Shown here piece by piece: positions 19,412-27,987 of a stretch of 64,000 nt of DNA. Source of the stretch: Nocardia sp. MH4 (GTDB lineage: Bacteria > Actinomycetota > Actinomycetes > Mycobacteriales > Mycobacteriaceae); the NCBI RefSeq assembly GCF_019266065.1, contig NZ_LPNR01000092.1, positions 1 to 64,000 of the forward strand. Direction: 5' to 3'. The position numbers and the translations under genes are program-made. A model generated the notes under the pieces. It saw nothing but the letters and a program-made list of their open reading frames with translations, was not told the DNA's origin and did not search any database. Every line of letters begins with the position of its first letter. Position 1 is the first letter of the stretch.

Positions 19412-20893
19412 TCAGCGTGACGAAAGTGGCTGTGTCGCGGGTCCTTCCAGCACGGAACCGTCCGGGGCGAAGCGGGATCCGTGGAGCGGGCAATCCCAGG
19501 TCCGCTCCGCGTCGTTCCACTCCACGATGCCCCGCAGATGCGGGCAGACCGCGGAGACCGCCGTGGTCTCACCGTCGACCGTGGACACCGCGGTCGGGTG
19601 CAGCCCCCGGCGTTCGACCCGGCCGCAACCCTCCCGGGGAACGGGGCCCGCGACGGTCCCGAACAGGTTCAGCCACCCGGTCGACAGGTACCGTGCCACG
19701 GCGAGATTGGCCTGCACGCCGGCAGGCAGCGCCGTCACCTCGCCCGGCCGCCAGGCGTCGTAGACACCGGCCCAGCGCGGTGATCGTCCGGTGAGCCGCC
19801 CCGCCGAGACCAGCGCCGCCGCGACGCCGTTGGTCATGCCCCATTTCGCGAAGCCGGTCGCCACGGACACCTCGTTCATCCCGGGCAGCAGCGGCCCGAC
19901 ATAGGGCAATTCGCCGATCGGGTGGTAATCCTGGGCCGACCAGCGATCGAGCAACCGCGCACCCGGGAACCACCGGTTCACCCAGTCGAGCAGTTCCTCG
20001 GCGTGACCGGCCTCGGACCCGGCACGCCCCACCTCGTGGCCGCTGCCACCGACGAGCAGCACTTCGCCGGTCTCCGTCGGATACCGTCGCAGCGACCTGG
20101 TCGGTCCCCCGGCGCTGAGATACATCTGCTCGGGTACCGGCCCTGTCAGCTCGAACGCCGCCGCGTAGGACCGCTCGGCGACCAGCCGCGCGAAGTAGCC
20201 GCCCCGATCGAAAATCGGGGTGCCGGTCGCGACGACGACGTGCGCCGCCGAGACCTCCGCCTGACCCGTGCCGATCACCACCCCACCGCGACGACGGCGC
20301 AACCGCCGCGCCCGCGTCGACTCGAACACCGGCACGCCGTGCGCCTCGACGTCGGCCGCCAGCGCGGCGAGGACCGCGACCGGATCGACCTGTGCCTGCT
20401 CCCGCAGGCGCACCGCGCCGTACGCGGGGAACGGCACCTCGAGGTCGTCGACCAGCTCGGTCGGCAGGCCGGCCGCGCGGGTCGCTTCGTACTCGGCGCG
20501 CACCGCGTCACGCTCCTCGGTGTTCTGCGCGTAGGTGAGCGCGGGAACCCGCTGTACAGCGATGTCGTGGGTGGCGCAGAACTCCAGCAACCAGTCGAAG
20601 CCCGCCCGATTCGCGGCGAGGTACCGCTCCAGCACGGCGGTCCCGTGCCGATGCGCGATCGTTTGTGCCCTGGTCCCCTGCAGCAGCGAGATCTTCGCGG
20701 TCGACGCGCCGGTGGTGCCCGCACCGACCTGCCTGGCTTCGAGCACGGCCACCTCCCGGCCGCTCTCGGCGAGCAGCAGCGCGGTGGTGAGGCCGACGAT
20801 GCCGGCGCCGAGGACGACCGTGTCGACTTCGAGATCACCGGCCAGCGGCAATCGGGTGGGCAGAACTGCATCGGTCAACCAGAACGACGTCAT
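19412..20893 (-). CDS. FAD-dependent oxidoreductase with C-terminal Rieske domain
   Basis: 493 residues. N-terminal dinucleotide fold VVLGAGIVGL, a DAO-type FAD domain (to about 400), then a Rieske [2Fe-2S] domain (about 415-490) with CPHLRG and CPLHGS ligands. The family is often annotated glycine/D-amino-acid oxidase-like; the substrate is unknown. ATG 20893 is chosen over the upstream ATG 20932 because a perfect SigB/SigF-type promoter overlaps the space between them. The transcript should then start only a few nt before the ATG, giving an essentially leaderless message. Confidence 0.9.
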   Translation of the reverse strand: MTSFWLTDAVLPTRLPLAGDLEVDTVVLGAGIVGLTTALLLAESGREVAVLEARQVGAGTTGASTAKISLLQGTRAQTIAHRHGTAVLERYLAANRAGFDWLLEFCATHDIAVQRVPALTYAQNTEERDAVRAEYEATRAAGLPTELVDDLEVPFPAYGAVRLREQAQVDPVAVLAALAADVEAHGVPVFESTRARRLRRRRGGVVIGTGQAEVSAAHVVVATGTPIFDRGGYFARLVAERSYAAAFELTGPVPEQMYLSAGGPTRSLRRYPTETGEVLLVGGSGHEVGRAGSEAGHAEELLDWVNRWFPGARLLDRWSAQDYHPIGELPYVGPLLPGMNEVSVATGFAKWGMTNGVAAALVSAGRLTGRSPRWAGVYDAWRPGEVTALPAGVQANLAVARYLSTGWLNLFGTVAGPVPREGCGRVERRGLHPTAVSTVDGETTAVSAVCPHLRGIVEWNDAERTWDCPLHGSRFAPDGSVLEGPATQPLSSR

Positions 20894-20902
20894 GTTCGGG
20901 GC

Positions 20903-20926
20903 ATACCCACGCCTGCCGAACGAAAC
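20903..20926 (-). promoter_or_regulatory. SigB/SigF-type promoter, leaderless
   Basis: On the minus strand, GTTT (20926-20923), 14 nt, GGGTAT (20908-20903), an exact match. The -10 ends 9 nt before ATG 20893, so the leader can be only a few nt. Confidence 0.6.
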
Positions 20927-20937
20927 GGCCACGGCCG

Positions 20938-22023
20938 TCAGCGCACGCGCACTTCCGGCCGTTCGGGCTCCTCCGCCGCCGCACCGTCACCGGCGGAGAT
21001 GATCGTGGCGGGGATCTTGGGCAGGGCGTTCGGGTGGCGCCTGCCGAGCCAGTCCAGCAGTTCCTCCCGCACCGCGCACCGCAGCGTCCACGCGTCGTCG
21101 GCGTTCGAGGTCGACATCGCCGCCCGCACCACGATGTTCGTCGGCGTGCTGTCGGTGACCAGCAGATTCCAGCTGCGCCCGTCCCACTCCGGGCAGCCAC
21201 GCAGGTAGTCGTGCAGGTGCTCCCGCAGCAGCGGCACCGGGGTGCTGTGGTCCAGGTGCAGCAGCACCGTGCCGGTGACCTCGGGCCCGCCTCGCGACCA
21301 GTTCTCGTACGGCTTGCTGTTGAAGTAGGAGACCGGCATAGTCAGCCTGCGGTCGTCCCAGATCCGCACCGTCAGGAAGGCCAGGGTGATCTCCTCCACG
21401 GTCCCCCATGCACCTTCCACCACCACGGTGTCACCGATCTTCACCGAGTCACCGAAGGCGATCTGCAATCCCGCCATGAGATTGCTCAGCGTCGACTGCG
21501 CCGCGACGCCCGCGATGATGCCGATGACCCCGGCCGAGGCCAGCAGCGACGTACCCAGCGTGCGCAGGCTCGGGAACAGCAACAGGATGGCCACTGCCGC
21601 GGTCGTCACCACCAGGATCGACGTGACGACCCGGCGCACGAGCCCCAGTTGCGTGCGCAACTGCCGCACCCGCGAGATCTCGCTGGTGCGCGCGGCATAG
21701 CGGCGCAACAGATTCTCCGCGACGGCGTCGGCCACCCGGACCACCAGCCACGTCACGGCCAGGATCGCCGCGGCGGCAAGGATATTGCCGATCACGGCGT
21801 CGTGGCGCGAGTCCAGCTCCGCCAAGGGATAGGCGGCGCGCAGGACCACCACGCCGAGCAACACCTGCAGCGGTAGCCGGGTGCGGCGCAGCAGCAGCGG
21901 CAGATGGGTGCCGGGCCGGCGACGCGCGCCGTAGCGCAGCAGCCGGTCGATCACCAGCCCCGCCGACACCGTGATCGCCACCGTCACCACGACGACGATC
22001 ATCGGCCGAACAATGTCCTCCAC
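20938..22023 (-). CDS. MscS-family mechanosensitive channel
   Basis: 361 residues. Four or so membrane helices in the first 190 residues, with the pore-lining Ala/Gly-rich TM3 (SAGVIGIIAGVAAQ) followed by the MscS beta domain (GDTVVVEGAWGTVEEITL) and a cytoplasmic alpha/beta tail. It should open under membrane tension on osmotic down-shock. GTG 22023 follows GAGAGGAG. A GGGTAT (22071-22066) lies upstream on the same strand but lacks a good -35. The FAD-Rieske gene lies 44 nt downstream. Confidence 0.88.
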   Translation of the reverse strand: MEDIVRPMIVVVVTVAITVSAGLVIDRLLRYGARRRPGTHLPLLLRRTRLPLQVLLGVVVLRAAYPLAELDSRHDAVIGNILAAAAILAVTWLVVRVADAVAENLLRRYAARTSEISRVRQLRTQLGLVRRVVTSILVVTTAAVAILLLFPSLRTLGTSLLASAGVIGIIAGVAAQSTLSNLMAGLQIAFGDSVKIGDTVVVEGAWGTVEEITLAFLTVRIWDDRRLTMPVSYFNSKPYENWSRGGPEVTGTVLLHLDHSTPVPLLREHLHDYLRGCPEWDGRSWNLLVTDSTPTNIVVRAAMSTSNADDAWTLRCAVREELLDWLGRRHPNALPKIPATIISAGDGAAAEEPERPEVRVR

Positions 22024-22184
22024 GAGATCGAACTCCTCTCGATGTCAACGCGATCTGCCGCCCGCATACCCATTCCCCCCGCACGGCCGACATGACGATC
22101 CCGTTGCCCGAACTGATTGGCGGCGGCGATCGCGGGCATGCGACTCGATGACACAGCTGCCGAGCTGTCGATCGGAGGAAGTCC

Positions 22185-22595
22185 ATGACCCGCCATCGCC
22201 GCACCGACCACCGCCCGATCAGCGTCGGAGTGCTCACCGCCCTGGCCGCGGCGAGCCTGCTGGGGTGCGCCACCACGACCGAACCCCGCGGCCCCGGGCA
22301 GGATCCCGGCCCCACCGAGGCGCCGATGATCGGGGCGGACGCGAGCACCCAGTTGTGTGACGCCCTGCGCGCCGATGTCGGGAACTGGCAGTCCGAGGGC
22401 ACCGCCGTGGCCCGCACGAGCTTCAACGGTGCCGTGCACAACTGGGCGTTGCGCAACGGCGCGATCAACATCTCGCTGGCCCGCCACCGCGAGGTCCTCG
22501 ACACGGTGACCCTCGAGCAGTGCCCGGACGTGCGCGATCAGGTGATCCACACGCTCGACGTCCCCGACCTCGCCTCCGGTCTCGCCGGATTCTGA
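22185..22595 (+). CDS. Putative lipoprotein, unknown function
   Basis: 136 residues with a type II signal peptide and lipobox SLLGC (Cys at about residue 27). The mature part is hydrophilic with two more Cys residues that could pair. A GGAGGAAG precedes ATG 22185. No family recognised; similar small lipoproteins are frequent in Nocardia. Confidence 0.75.
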   Translation: MTRHRRTDHRPISVGVLTALAAASLLGCATTTEPRGPGQDPGPTEAPMIGADASTQLCDALRADVGNWQSEGTAVARTSFNGAVHNWALRNGAINISLARHREVLDTVTLEQCPDVRDQVIHTLDVPDLASGLAGF

Positions 22596-22612
22596 CCGAG
22601 TTCCCCACTCCT

Positions 22613-22637
22613 GTTTGCCCTTTCGGACCCAGGGTAT
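22613..22637 (+). promoter_or_regulatory. SigB/SigF-type promoter of SRPBCC gene
   Basis: GTTT, 15 nt, GGGTAT, an exact consensus match in the intergenic region, 99 nt before the SRPBCC start at 22737. Confidence 0.65.
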
Positions 22638-22736
22638 GGCCCGCACTGTACGAGTCGACGAGCCTGCGACGGCTCGTCGGCAGTGACCGAAGCCGGTCCG
22701 TGGCGGTGACGCCGACGAACCGGGGAAGGAGTACCT

Positions 22737-23204
22737 GTGAGCACGGTAGCCGCGACTGTCGATGTCGATGTCCCGATCCGCACCGCCTACAACCAGTGGA
22801 CACAGTTCGAGACATTCCCGTATTTCATGGAGGGCGTCGAGCAGGTCAGCCAGCTCGACGACCGGCACACCCACTGGCGCATCCACGTCGGTCCGTCGAC
22901 GCGCGAATTCGACGCCACCATCACCGAACAGCACCCCGACGAACGCGTCGCGTGGAAATCCGACAGCGGACCCGACCACGCCGGGGTCATCACCTTCCAT
23001 CGCCTCGACGACACCCACACCCGGATCACCGCGCAGATGGAGGTCGACCCTGAGGGCTTCGTCGAAACCGCCGCCGACAAACTCGGTGTGCTGAAGCATC
23101 GCGTGAACGGTGATATGAAGCGCTTCAAGCAGTTCATCGAGAGCGAGGGGCGCGAAACCGGGGCCTGGCGGGGCGACATCCCGCGGCCCGACGCCGGGAT
23201 CTGA
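22737..23204 (+). CDS. SRPBCC (START-like) family protein
   Basis: 155 residues with the SRPBCC ligand-binding fold: a first strand with VAATVDVDVPIRTAYNQW, then FPYFMEGV, and the long C-terminal helix (residues 105-140). Actinobacterial members of this type (cyclase/dehydrase-like) are often annotated but not biochemically defined. GTG follows GGAAGGAG. It has its own perfect stress-type promoter and a strong terminator after it, so it is a monocistronic stress gene. Confidence 0.85.
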   Translation: MSTVAATVDVDVPIRTAYNQWTQFETFPYFMEGVEQVSQLDDRHTHWRIHVGPSTREFDATITEQHPDERVAWKSDSGPDHAGVITFHRLDDTHTRITAQMEVDPEGFVETAADKLGVLKHRVNGDMKRFKQFIESEGRETGAWRGDIPRPDAGI

Positions 23205-23234
23205 GTCGGCGCCGAACTCCCTCGTCCGAACAAC

Positions 23235-23269
23235 GAACGCCCCGTACTCGTTTCGAGTACGGGGCGTTC
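23235..23269. terminator. Strong hairpin terminator
   Basis: A perfect 16-bp stem (23235-23250 with 23254-23269) and a TTT loop lie 31 nt after the SRPBCC stop. This is one of the clearest terminators in the window. Confidence 0.85.
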
Positions 23270-23467
23270 CGGCGGCGGGCGGTCACGCCGAAGCGAAGCG
23301 CTGCTTTTCGAATCCTCCCGCGCCGACGTTGTCCGGCGCGGCCCTGAGGCATACGCCGAGAGCACGCGAAGCCTGTCAGCGGCCCGCGGCCGAGAGCCGC
23401 AGAAGGCTCCGCCGGGCGGTGAGCGCCTTCGACCGGTGTGTCGGTGGCATCGTCTATCGTCGGCGGC

Positions 23468-23836
23468 GTGTCTGAGACCATCGCCTTCGGTGGCGTAACC
23501 ATCGACAGCACCGACCCTGCCGAGCTCGCCGCGTTCTGGACGTCGGCCCTCGGTTATTCGGTCCTGGCCGACGCCGGGGACTACATCATGATCGCGCCGC
23601 CGGGTGTGGGTTTCGGGGAGGGTCGCTACTTGGCGTTCCAGCTGGTCCCGGAATCGAAAGCGACCAAGAACCGGGTGCACGTCGATTTCCAGACCTCCGC
23701 CCGGGAGAGCGAAGTCGATCGGTTGACGGCGCTGGGCGCCAGTGTCCTCGGTGAACATTCACTGCCCGGCTTCGCCTGGACCGTTCTGCAGGACCCCCAG
23801 GGCAACGAGTTCTGCGTCGTCTCGGGGACCAGCTGA
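23468..23836 (+). CDS. VOC (glyoxalase/bleomycin-resistance) family protein
   Basis: 122 residues, one VOC module pair (beta-alpha-beta-beta-beta twice): DSTDPAELAAFWTSALGY at the start and LQDPQGNEFCVV at the end. Family members bind metal and act in dioxygenase, isomerase or resistance roles; the substrate is not predictable. GTG 23468 gives a natural N-terminus; no RBS is visible. The preceding 198 nt after the terminator hold nothing I can support. Confidence 0.8.
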   Translation: MSETIAFGGVTIDSTDPAELAAFWTSALGYSVLADAGDYIMIAPPGVGFGEGRYLAFQLVPESKATKNRVHVDFQTSARESEVDRLTALGASVLGEHSLPGFAWTVLQDPQGNEFCVVSGTS

Positions 23837-23927
23837 TACCGGGGCTTGTAGCGAAGCCGTCATTTCGCGAGGACACTGTGGCGTAGCGCCCCACTCAGGC
23901 AGAGTCGTCCCGCGAGGAGAATATGCG

Positions 23928-24314
23928 ATGGCAAATTTCGGGCCTTTCGATATCGATCCCGAGGAATTCGAACGCGTGCTCCGGGATACCGGCGACGAAC
24001 TTCGCGACCTGCTCGGCAAAGCCGGTGACTATCTGGGTCGGGTAGATCAGGGCGGGCTCGGCGCGCTGACGTCGCTGTTCGGCCAATTCACGCAACAACC
24101 TCGCCCCGCCGCGCCCGAGGGGGCGACGACCGGTGAGACCGGCAGCGGCGTGTGGGCGGCCTACACCATCGACGACGACGGGCAGGCCAGGGTCGACCAG
24201 GTCTTTCCGAACGAGCTCGAGGCCCTGCGGGCGCATCGCGACAACACCGACGCACGCCGTCGCGTGCGATTCCTCCCCTACGGAGTTCCGGTGAGCGTGC
24301 TGGATATGCCCTGA
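23928..24314 (+). CDS. Hypothetical protein
   Basis: 128 residues from ATG 23928 after GAGGAGA. The acidic N-terminal half (DPEEFERVLRDTGDELRDLL) is helical and amphipathic. The second half contains a small beta-rich part (WAAYTIDDDGQARVDQVF) ending in VLDMP. No family recognised. Codon usage is typical of the chromosome. Confidence 0.65.
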   Translation: MANFGPFDIDPEEFERVLRDTGDELRDLLGKAGDYLGRVDQGGLGALTSLFGQFTQQPRPAAPEGATTGETGSGVWAAYTIDDDGQARVDQVFPNELEALRAHRDNTDARRRVRFLPYGVPVSVLDMP

Positions 24315-24454
24315 TCCGCGCCTGCGCGGTCCGTCCGGCAGGAATTGCCCTAAGGGAGTGTTAGGAACCGTCCCCACTGCTTCCACTCGTCCTGTGACAG
24401 GCGACACAGTGGTCTCCGACGGCGCAGGGCCGCGCCGATGGAGGAGGGTTCAAG

Positions 24455-25825
24455 GTGACGACAACACAGGCCGGCGGTGAACGGCGAGTCGTGGCGAACG
24501 TGCTGCGTGGCTCGATCGGCAACCTCGTCGAATGGTACGACTGGTACGTCTACGCCGCGTTCAGCGTCTACTTCGCGAAGGCTTTCTTCCCCGATGGGGA
24601 CCCCACCGCGCAATTGCTCTCCACCGCGGCGGTCTTCGCGGTCGGATTCATCATGCGGCCGATCGGCGGCTGGGCGCTGGGGCGCTACGCCGACCGGTTC
24701 GGCCGCCGCGCCGCGCTCACCCTGTCGGTCACGGTGATGGCCGCCGGATCGCTGATGATCGCGGTGACCCCGGGCTTCGGCACCATCGGCATCGCGGCAC
24801 CCGTCCTGCTGCTCATGGCCCGGCTGCTGCAGGGTCTCTCGGTCGGCGGCGAGTACGCCACCAGCGCCACCTATCTGTCGGAGGTGGCCTCCCCGGGCCG
24901 GCGCGGCTTCTACTCGAGCTTCCAATACGTGACCCTGGTCGCCGGTCAGCTGACCGCCCTCGGCGTCCAGATCATCCTGCAGCAGGTGCTCACCTCCGAG
25001 CAGATGCACAGTTGGGGCTGGCGCATCCCGTTCCTGATCGGCGCGGGCGGCGCCATCGTGGTGATGCTGCTGCGCCGCGGCATGGACGAATCCGACTCGT
25101 TCAAGGCCGTCGCGGACTCCGGCGAGACCACGGCGGCGGCGGTCGGCAGTTCGCGCGGATCGCTGCGGGTGCTGCTGCAGTACCCCAGGGAATGCCTGCT
25201 GGTGGTGGGCCTGACCATGGGCGGCACCGTCGCGTTCTACACCTACACGACCTACATGCAGAAGTTCATGATCAACACCTCGGGTATCTCCAAGGACACC
25301 GTGGCCTGGATCAACTTCGTCGCGCTGCTGGTCTTCGTGGTGCTGCAGCCGATCGCCGGCGGGCTCTCCGACCGGATCGGCCGTCGCAAGCTGCTCATCT
25401 TCTTCGGTGTGGCGGGCACACTGTTGACGGTGCCGATCATGTCGGCGCTGGCGCACACCGCCAACCCGTTCGCGGCGTTCGGCCTGATGATGACCGCGCT
25501 GGTGATCGTCACCGGCTACACCTCGATCAACTCGATCGTGAAGGCCGAACTGTTCCCCACCAAGATCCGTGCGCTCGGCGTCGGGCTGCCCTACGCGCTC
25601 ACCGTCGCGGTGTTCGGCGGCACCGCCGAGATGATCGCCCTGGCGTTGAAGAAGGCCGGGATGGAGTCGCTGTACTTCTTCTACGTCGCCGGATGTGTCG
25701 CGATCTCGCTGCTCACCTACTACTTCATGCGGGAGACCTCGGCCGAGTCGACCATCGACGCCGAAGCCGCCGTCGAGGCCGACCCGGTCGAGCCGGAGCG
25801 GGCGATGGCCACCGTTCGTGGCTGA
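24455..25825 (+). CDS. MFS transporter, metabolite:H+ symporter (KgtP/ProP-like)
   Basis: 456 residues, 12 predicted membrane helices. The N-terminus has the MHS signature NLVEWYDWYVYAAFSVYFA, loop 2-3 has GRYADRFGRRAAL, and the second half has DRIGRRK. Members import di- or tricarboxylates such as 2-oxoglutarate or citrate, or osmolytes, with protons. GTG start after GGAGG. A two-component system and a TAXI binding protein follow, which suggests carboxylate sensing and uptake. Confidence 0.88.
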   Translation: MTTTQAGGERRVVANVLRGSIGNLVEWYDWYVYAAFSVYFAKAFFPDGDPTAQLLSTAAVFAVGFIMRPIGGWALGRYADRFGRRAALTLSVTVMAAGSLMIAVTPGFGTIGIAAPVLLLMARLLQGLSVGGEYATSATYLSEVASPGRRGFYSSFQYVTLVAGQLTALGVQIILQQVLTSEQMHSWGWRIPFLIGAGGAIVVMLLRRGMDESDSFKAVADSGETTAAAVGSSRGSLRVLLQYPRECLLVVGLTMGGTVAFYTYTTYMQKFMINTSGISKDTVAWINFVALLVFVVLQPIAGGLSDRIGRRKLLIFFGVAGTLLTVPIMSALAHTANPFAAFGLMMTALVIVTGYTSINSIVKAELFPTKIRALGVGLPYALTVAVFGGTAEMIALALKKAGMESLYFFYVAGCVAISLLTYYFMRETSAESTIDAEAAVEADPVEPERAMATVRG

Positions 25826-25871
25826 CCGTCCGGCAACCGCGCCGGTCCTGCCCCTGTGGGAGGATCGGCGC

Positions 25872-26531
25872 GTGCGGCTTGCGGTGGTCGAGGACGACGA
25901 CGGGGTAGGCGATGCCCTGGTCGAGGCGCTGACCGCGCGCGGCTACCGGGCCGAGCGCCTGCGCCGGGGCGCCGATCTGCTCATCGCCCACCGCGACTAC
26001 GACGCGGTCCTGCTCGATCTCGGCCTGCCCGACGCCGACGGGCTGCAGGTGCTGCGCCGGCTGCGCGAGGTCAGCGCCGTCCCCGTGCTGATCCTGACCG
26101 CCCGCAGCGACGAACGTTCCATCGTGCGCGGCCTGCGTGGCGGCGCGGACGACTACGTGGTCAAACCGCCGCGCATCGCCGAGCTGATGGCGCGGCTCGA
26201 GACCGTGCTGCGCCGGGCCGCCGCCGTCGCCCGGCAGGCGAGGACCGAGGTCGTCACCGGGGATGTCCGGGTGGACCTGCGCGCCCGCGTGGTCGAGGTG
26301 GCCGGCACCCCGATCCCGCTCACCCAGAAGGAGTTCGAACTGGTCGAGGTGCTGGTGGAACGGCCGGGTGCCGCGGTGAGCAGGCAACAGCTGATGGACC
26401 GCATCTGGGGCGACGCCTTCGTCGCGGTCTCGCGCTCGCTCGATGTCCACATGACCGGATTGCGCGCGAAACTGAACCGGCCCGGGCTGATCACCACCAT
26501 TCGCGGCTACGGATATCGGTGGGGCGAGTGA
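25872..26531 (+). CDS. OmpR-family response regulator (TctD-like)
   Basis: 219 residues: receiver domain (1-115; VEDDDG, Asp in AVLLDLGLPD, Thr in LILTARS, Lys in VVKPP) and a C-terminal winged helix (130-219; PLTQKEFELVEVLVERPG and TIRGYGYRWGE). GTG 25872 is preceded by GGGAGG. It binds direct repeats in target promoters; the transporter upstream is the likely target. Followed at 17 nt by its kinase. Confidence 0.92.
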   Translation: MRLAVVEDDDGVGDALVEALTARGYRAERLRRGADLLIAHRDYDAVLLDLGLPDADGLQVLRRLREVSAVPVLILTARSDERSIVRGLRGGADDYVVKPPRIAELMARLETVLRRAAAVARQARTEVVTGDVRVDLRARVVEVAGTPIPLTQKEFELVEVLVERPGAAVSRQQLMDRIWGDAFVAVSRSLDVHMTGLRAKLNRPGLITTIRGYGYRWGE

Positions 26532-26547
26532 CCTCCCGGGAACGCGC

Positions 26548-27987
26548 ATGCGGCGCCGACTGCTGATCGCGCTCACCGTCTTCGCCGCGCTCGCGGTGCT
26601 GGCGTTCGCGGTGCCGTTGTCGCTGACCGCGGCCACCAGCCGAACCCAGCAATTGGTGCTCGGCCGGTCCGGCGACGCCGATCGTTTCGCCACGCTCGCC
26701 GACGCGGCCGGGTCGGCGGGCGGGGTGCGGGCACTCGCCGACGAGGTCACCCGCTATCACGAGCTCTACGGGGAGAACGTCCTGGTCGTCGATGCGCGCG
26801 GGGCGCCGATCGTCAATGCCGGAGTCGCGGTGGACGATCCGCGGATCCGGGCGGCGGTGGCCGCCGCCCGGCGCAACCAGCGCCCGCAGCAGGTGGACCG
26901 GCTGACGCCGTGGAGCGCGCCGGCGATGCTCGTCGCGCGTCCCGTCGGCACCGGCGTACAGGTGAACGGCGCCGTCGTGATCGAGGCGTCGACGGCCGCG
27001 GCCCGCTCGGCGATCGCTCGGATGTGGGCGCTGATCGCGGTCGGGGCACTGGGCGCGATGGTCGTGTTCGTGCTGTTGGCGCTCGTCCTGAGCCGCTGGG
27101 TGCTGCGCCCGCTGGCCGCCATGTCGAACGCGGTCGCCGAGCTCACCGCGACGCTGCCCAAGCCACGCGGCCGGGCCCCGATCACCCGGCGGTACGGCGG
27201 TCCGCCCGAGGTCCGTGCCCTCGCCGAATCCGTCGACGCGATGGCGACGGCCGTCGCCGACTCCGCCGACGCGCAACACCAGCTCGTCGCCGATACCGCC
27301 CATGCCATGCGTAATCCGCTCGCCGCCTTGACAATTCGGCTCGACTCGCTGGAATCCGCGGTCCCCGCGAGCGCGGCGGCGACCTTCCGCGGCGCCACCA
27401 CCGAGGTGGAACGGCTGACCGCGCTCCTCGACGACCTGCTGCAGCTGGCCGTCGCCGAGGCGCCCGCGTCCTTCGGCACCGTGGCCTGCGCCGAGGAACA
27501 CTGTGATCCGGCCCAGGTCGCCGCCGACCGCGTCGACGCCTGGACCTCGGCGTTCGACGATGCGGGGATCCGGCTGACGGCGACACCCACCGACGACTCC
27601 CCCACGGCGACGGTCCGACCTGGCCCCGGCGCCGATCGGGTCGAGGCCGCGATCAGCGCGGCCGCCCTCGCCCAGATCCTCGATGTGGCCCTGAGCAATT
27701 CATGCCGCTACGCCGGATCCGGGGCGCACACGATCGTCGGCGTCACGGCCGGTCCGGACGGGGTGACGGTGCGGGTCGCCGATGACGGGCCGGGCGCGGT
27801 ACCCGACGAGCTCGACCGGCTCACCGCCCGGTTCTTCCGTGGTTCGACAGCCGCCGCCGGCGGGACGGGTCTGGGGTTGTCGATCGCGCAGGCGCTGGCC
27901 AAGGCGCGTGGCGGCACGCTGTCCGTCGAGGCGGTGCACCCGCACGGGCTCGCCGTCCTGGTCCGCGTCCCCGCGGTGACCCGATGA
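26548..27987 (+). CDS. Sensor histidine kinase (TctE-like)
   Basis: 479 residues. TM1 (about 7-29), a small extracytoplasmic sensor region (30-150), TM2 (about 155-178), HAMP (to about 235), HisKA with TAHAMRNPLAAL, and HATPase with NSCRYAG, DDGPG and GGTGLGLSIAQA. The H-box is slightly unusual (HAMRNP rather than HELRTP). It overlaps the TAXI gene by ATGA, so binding protein and kinase are made together. That supports the idea that the TAXI protein presents ligand to this kinase. Confidence 0.92.
   Translation: MRRRLLIALTVFAALAVLAFAVPLSLTAATSRTQQLVLGRSGDADRFATLADAAGSAGGVRALADEVTRYHELYGENVLVVDARGAPIVNAGVAVDDPRIRAAVAAARRNQRPQQVDRLTPWSAPAMLVARPVGTGVQVNGAVVIEASTAAARSAIARMWALIAVGALGAMVVFVLLALVLSRWVLRPLAAMSNAVAELTATLPKPRGRAPITRRYGGPPEVRALAESVDAMATAVADSADAQHQLVADTAHAMRNPLAALTIRLDSLESAVPASAAATFRGATTEVERLTALLDDLLQLAVAEAPASFGTVACAEEHCDPAQVAADRVDAWTSAFDDAGIRLTATPTDDSPTATVRPGPGADRVEAAISAAALAQILDVALSNSCRYAGSGAHTIVGVTAGPDGVTVRVADDGPGAVPDELDRLTARFFRGSTAAAGGTGLGLSIAQALAKARGGTLSVEAVHPHGLAVLVRVPAVTR

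Noticed and set aside
16164..19420. Long plus-strand frames over 16.2-19.4 kb
   Set aside because: They are antisense to the kinase and phosphatase genes, which have complete domain structures and correct RBS sites.
19322..19420. 32-residue Pro-rich plus frame behind a weak SigB-like site
   Set aside because: No RBS and no recognisable sequence; likely chance.
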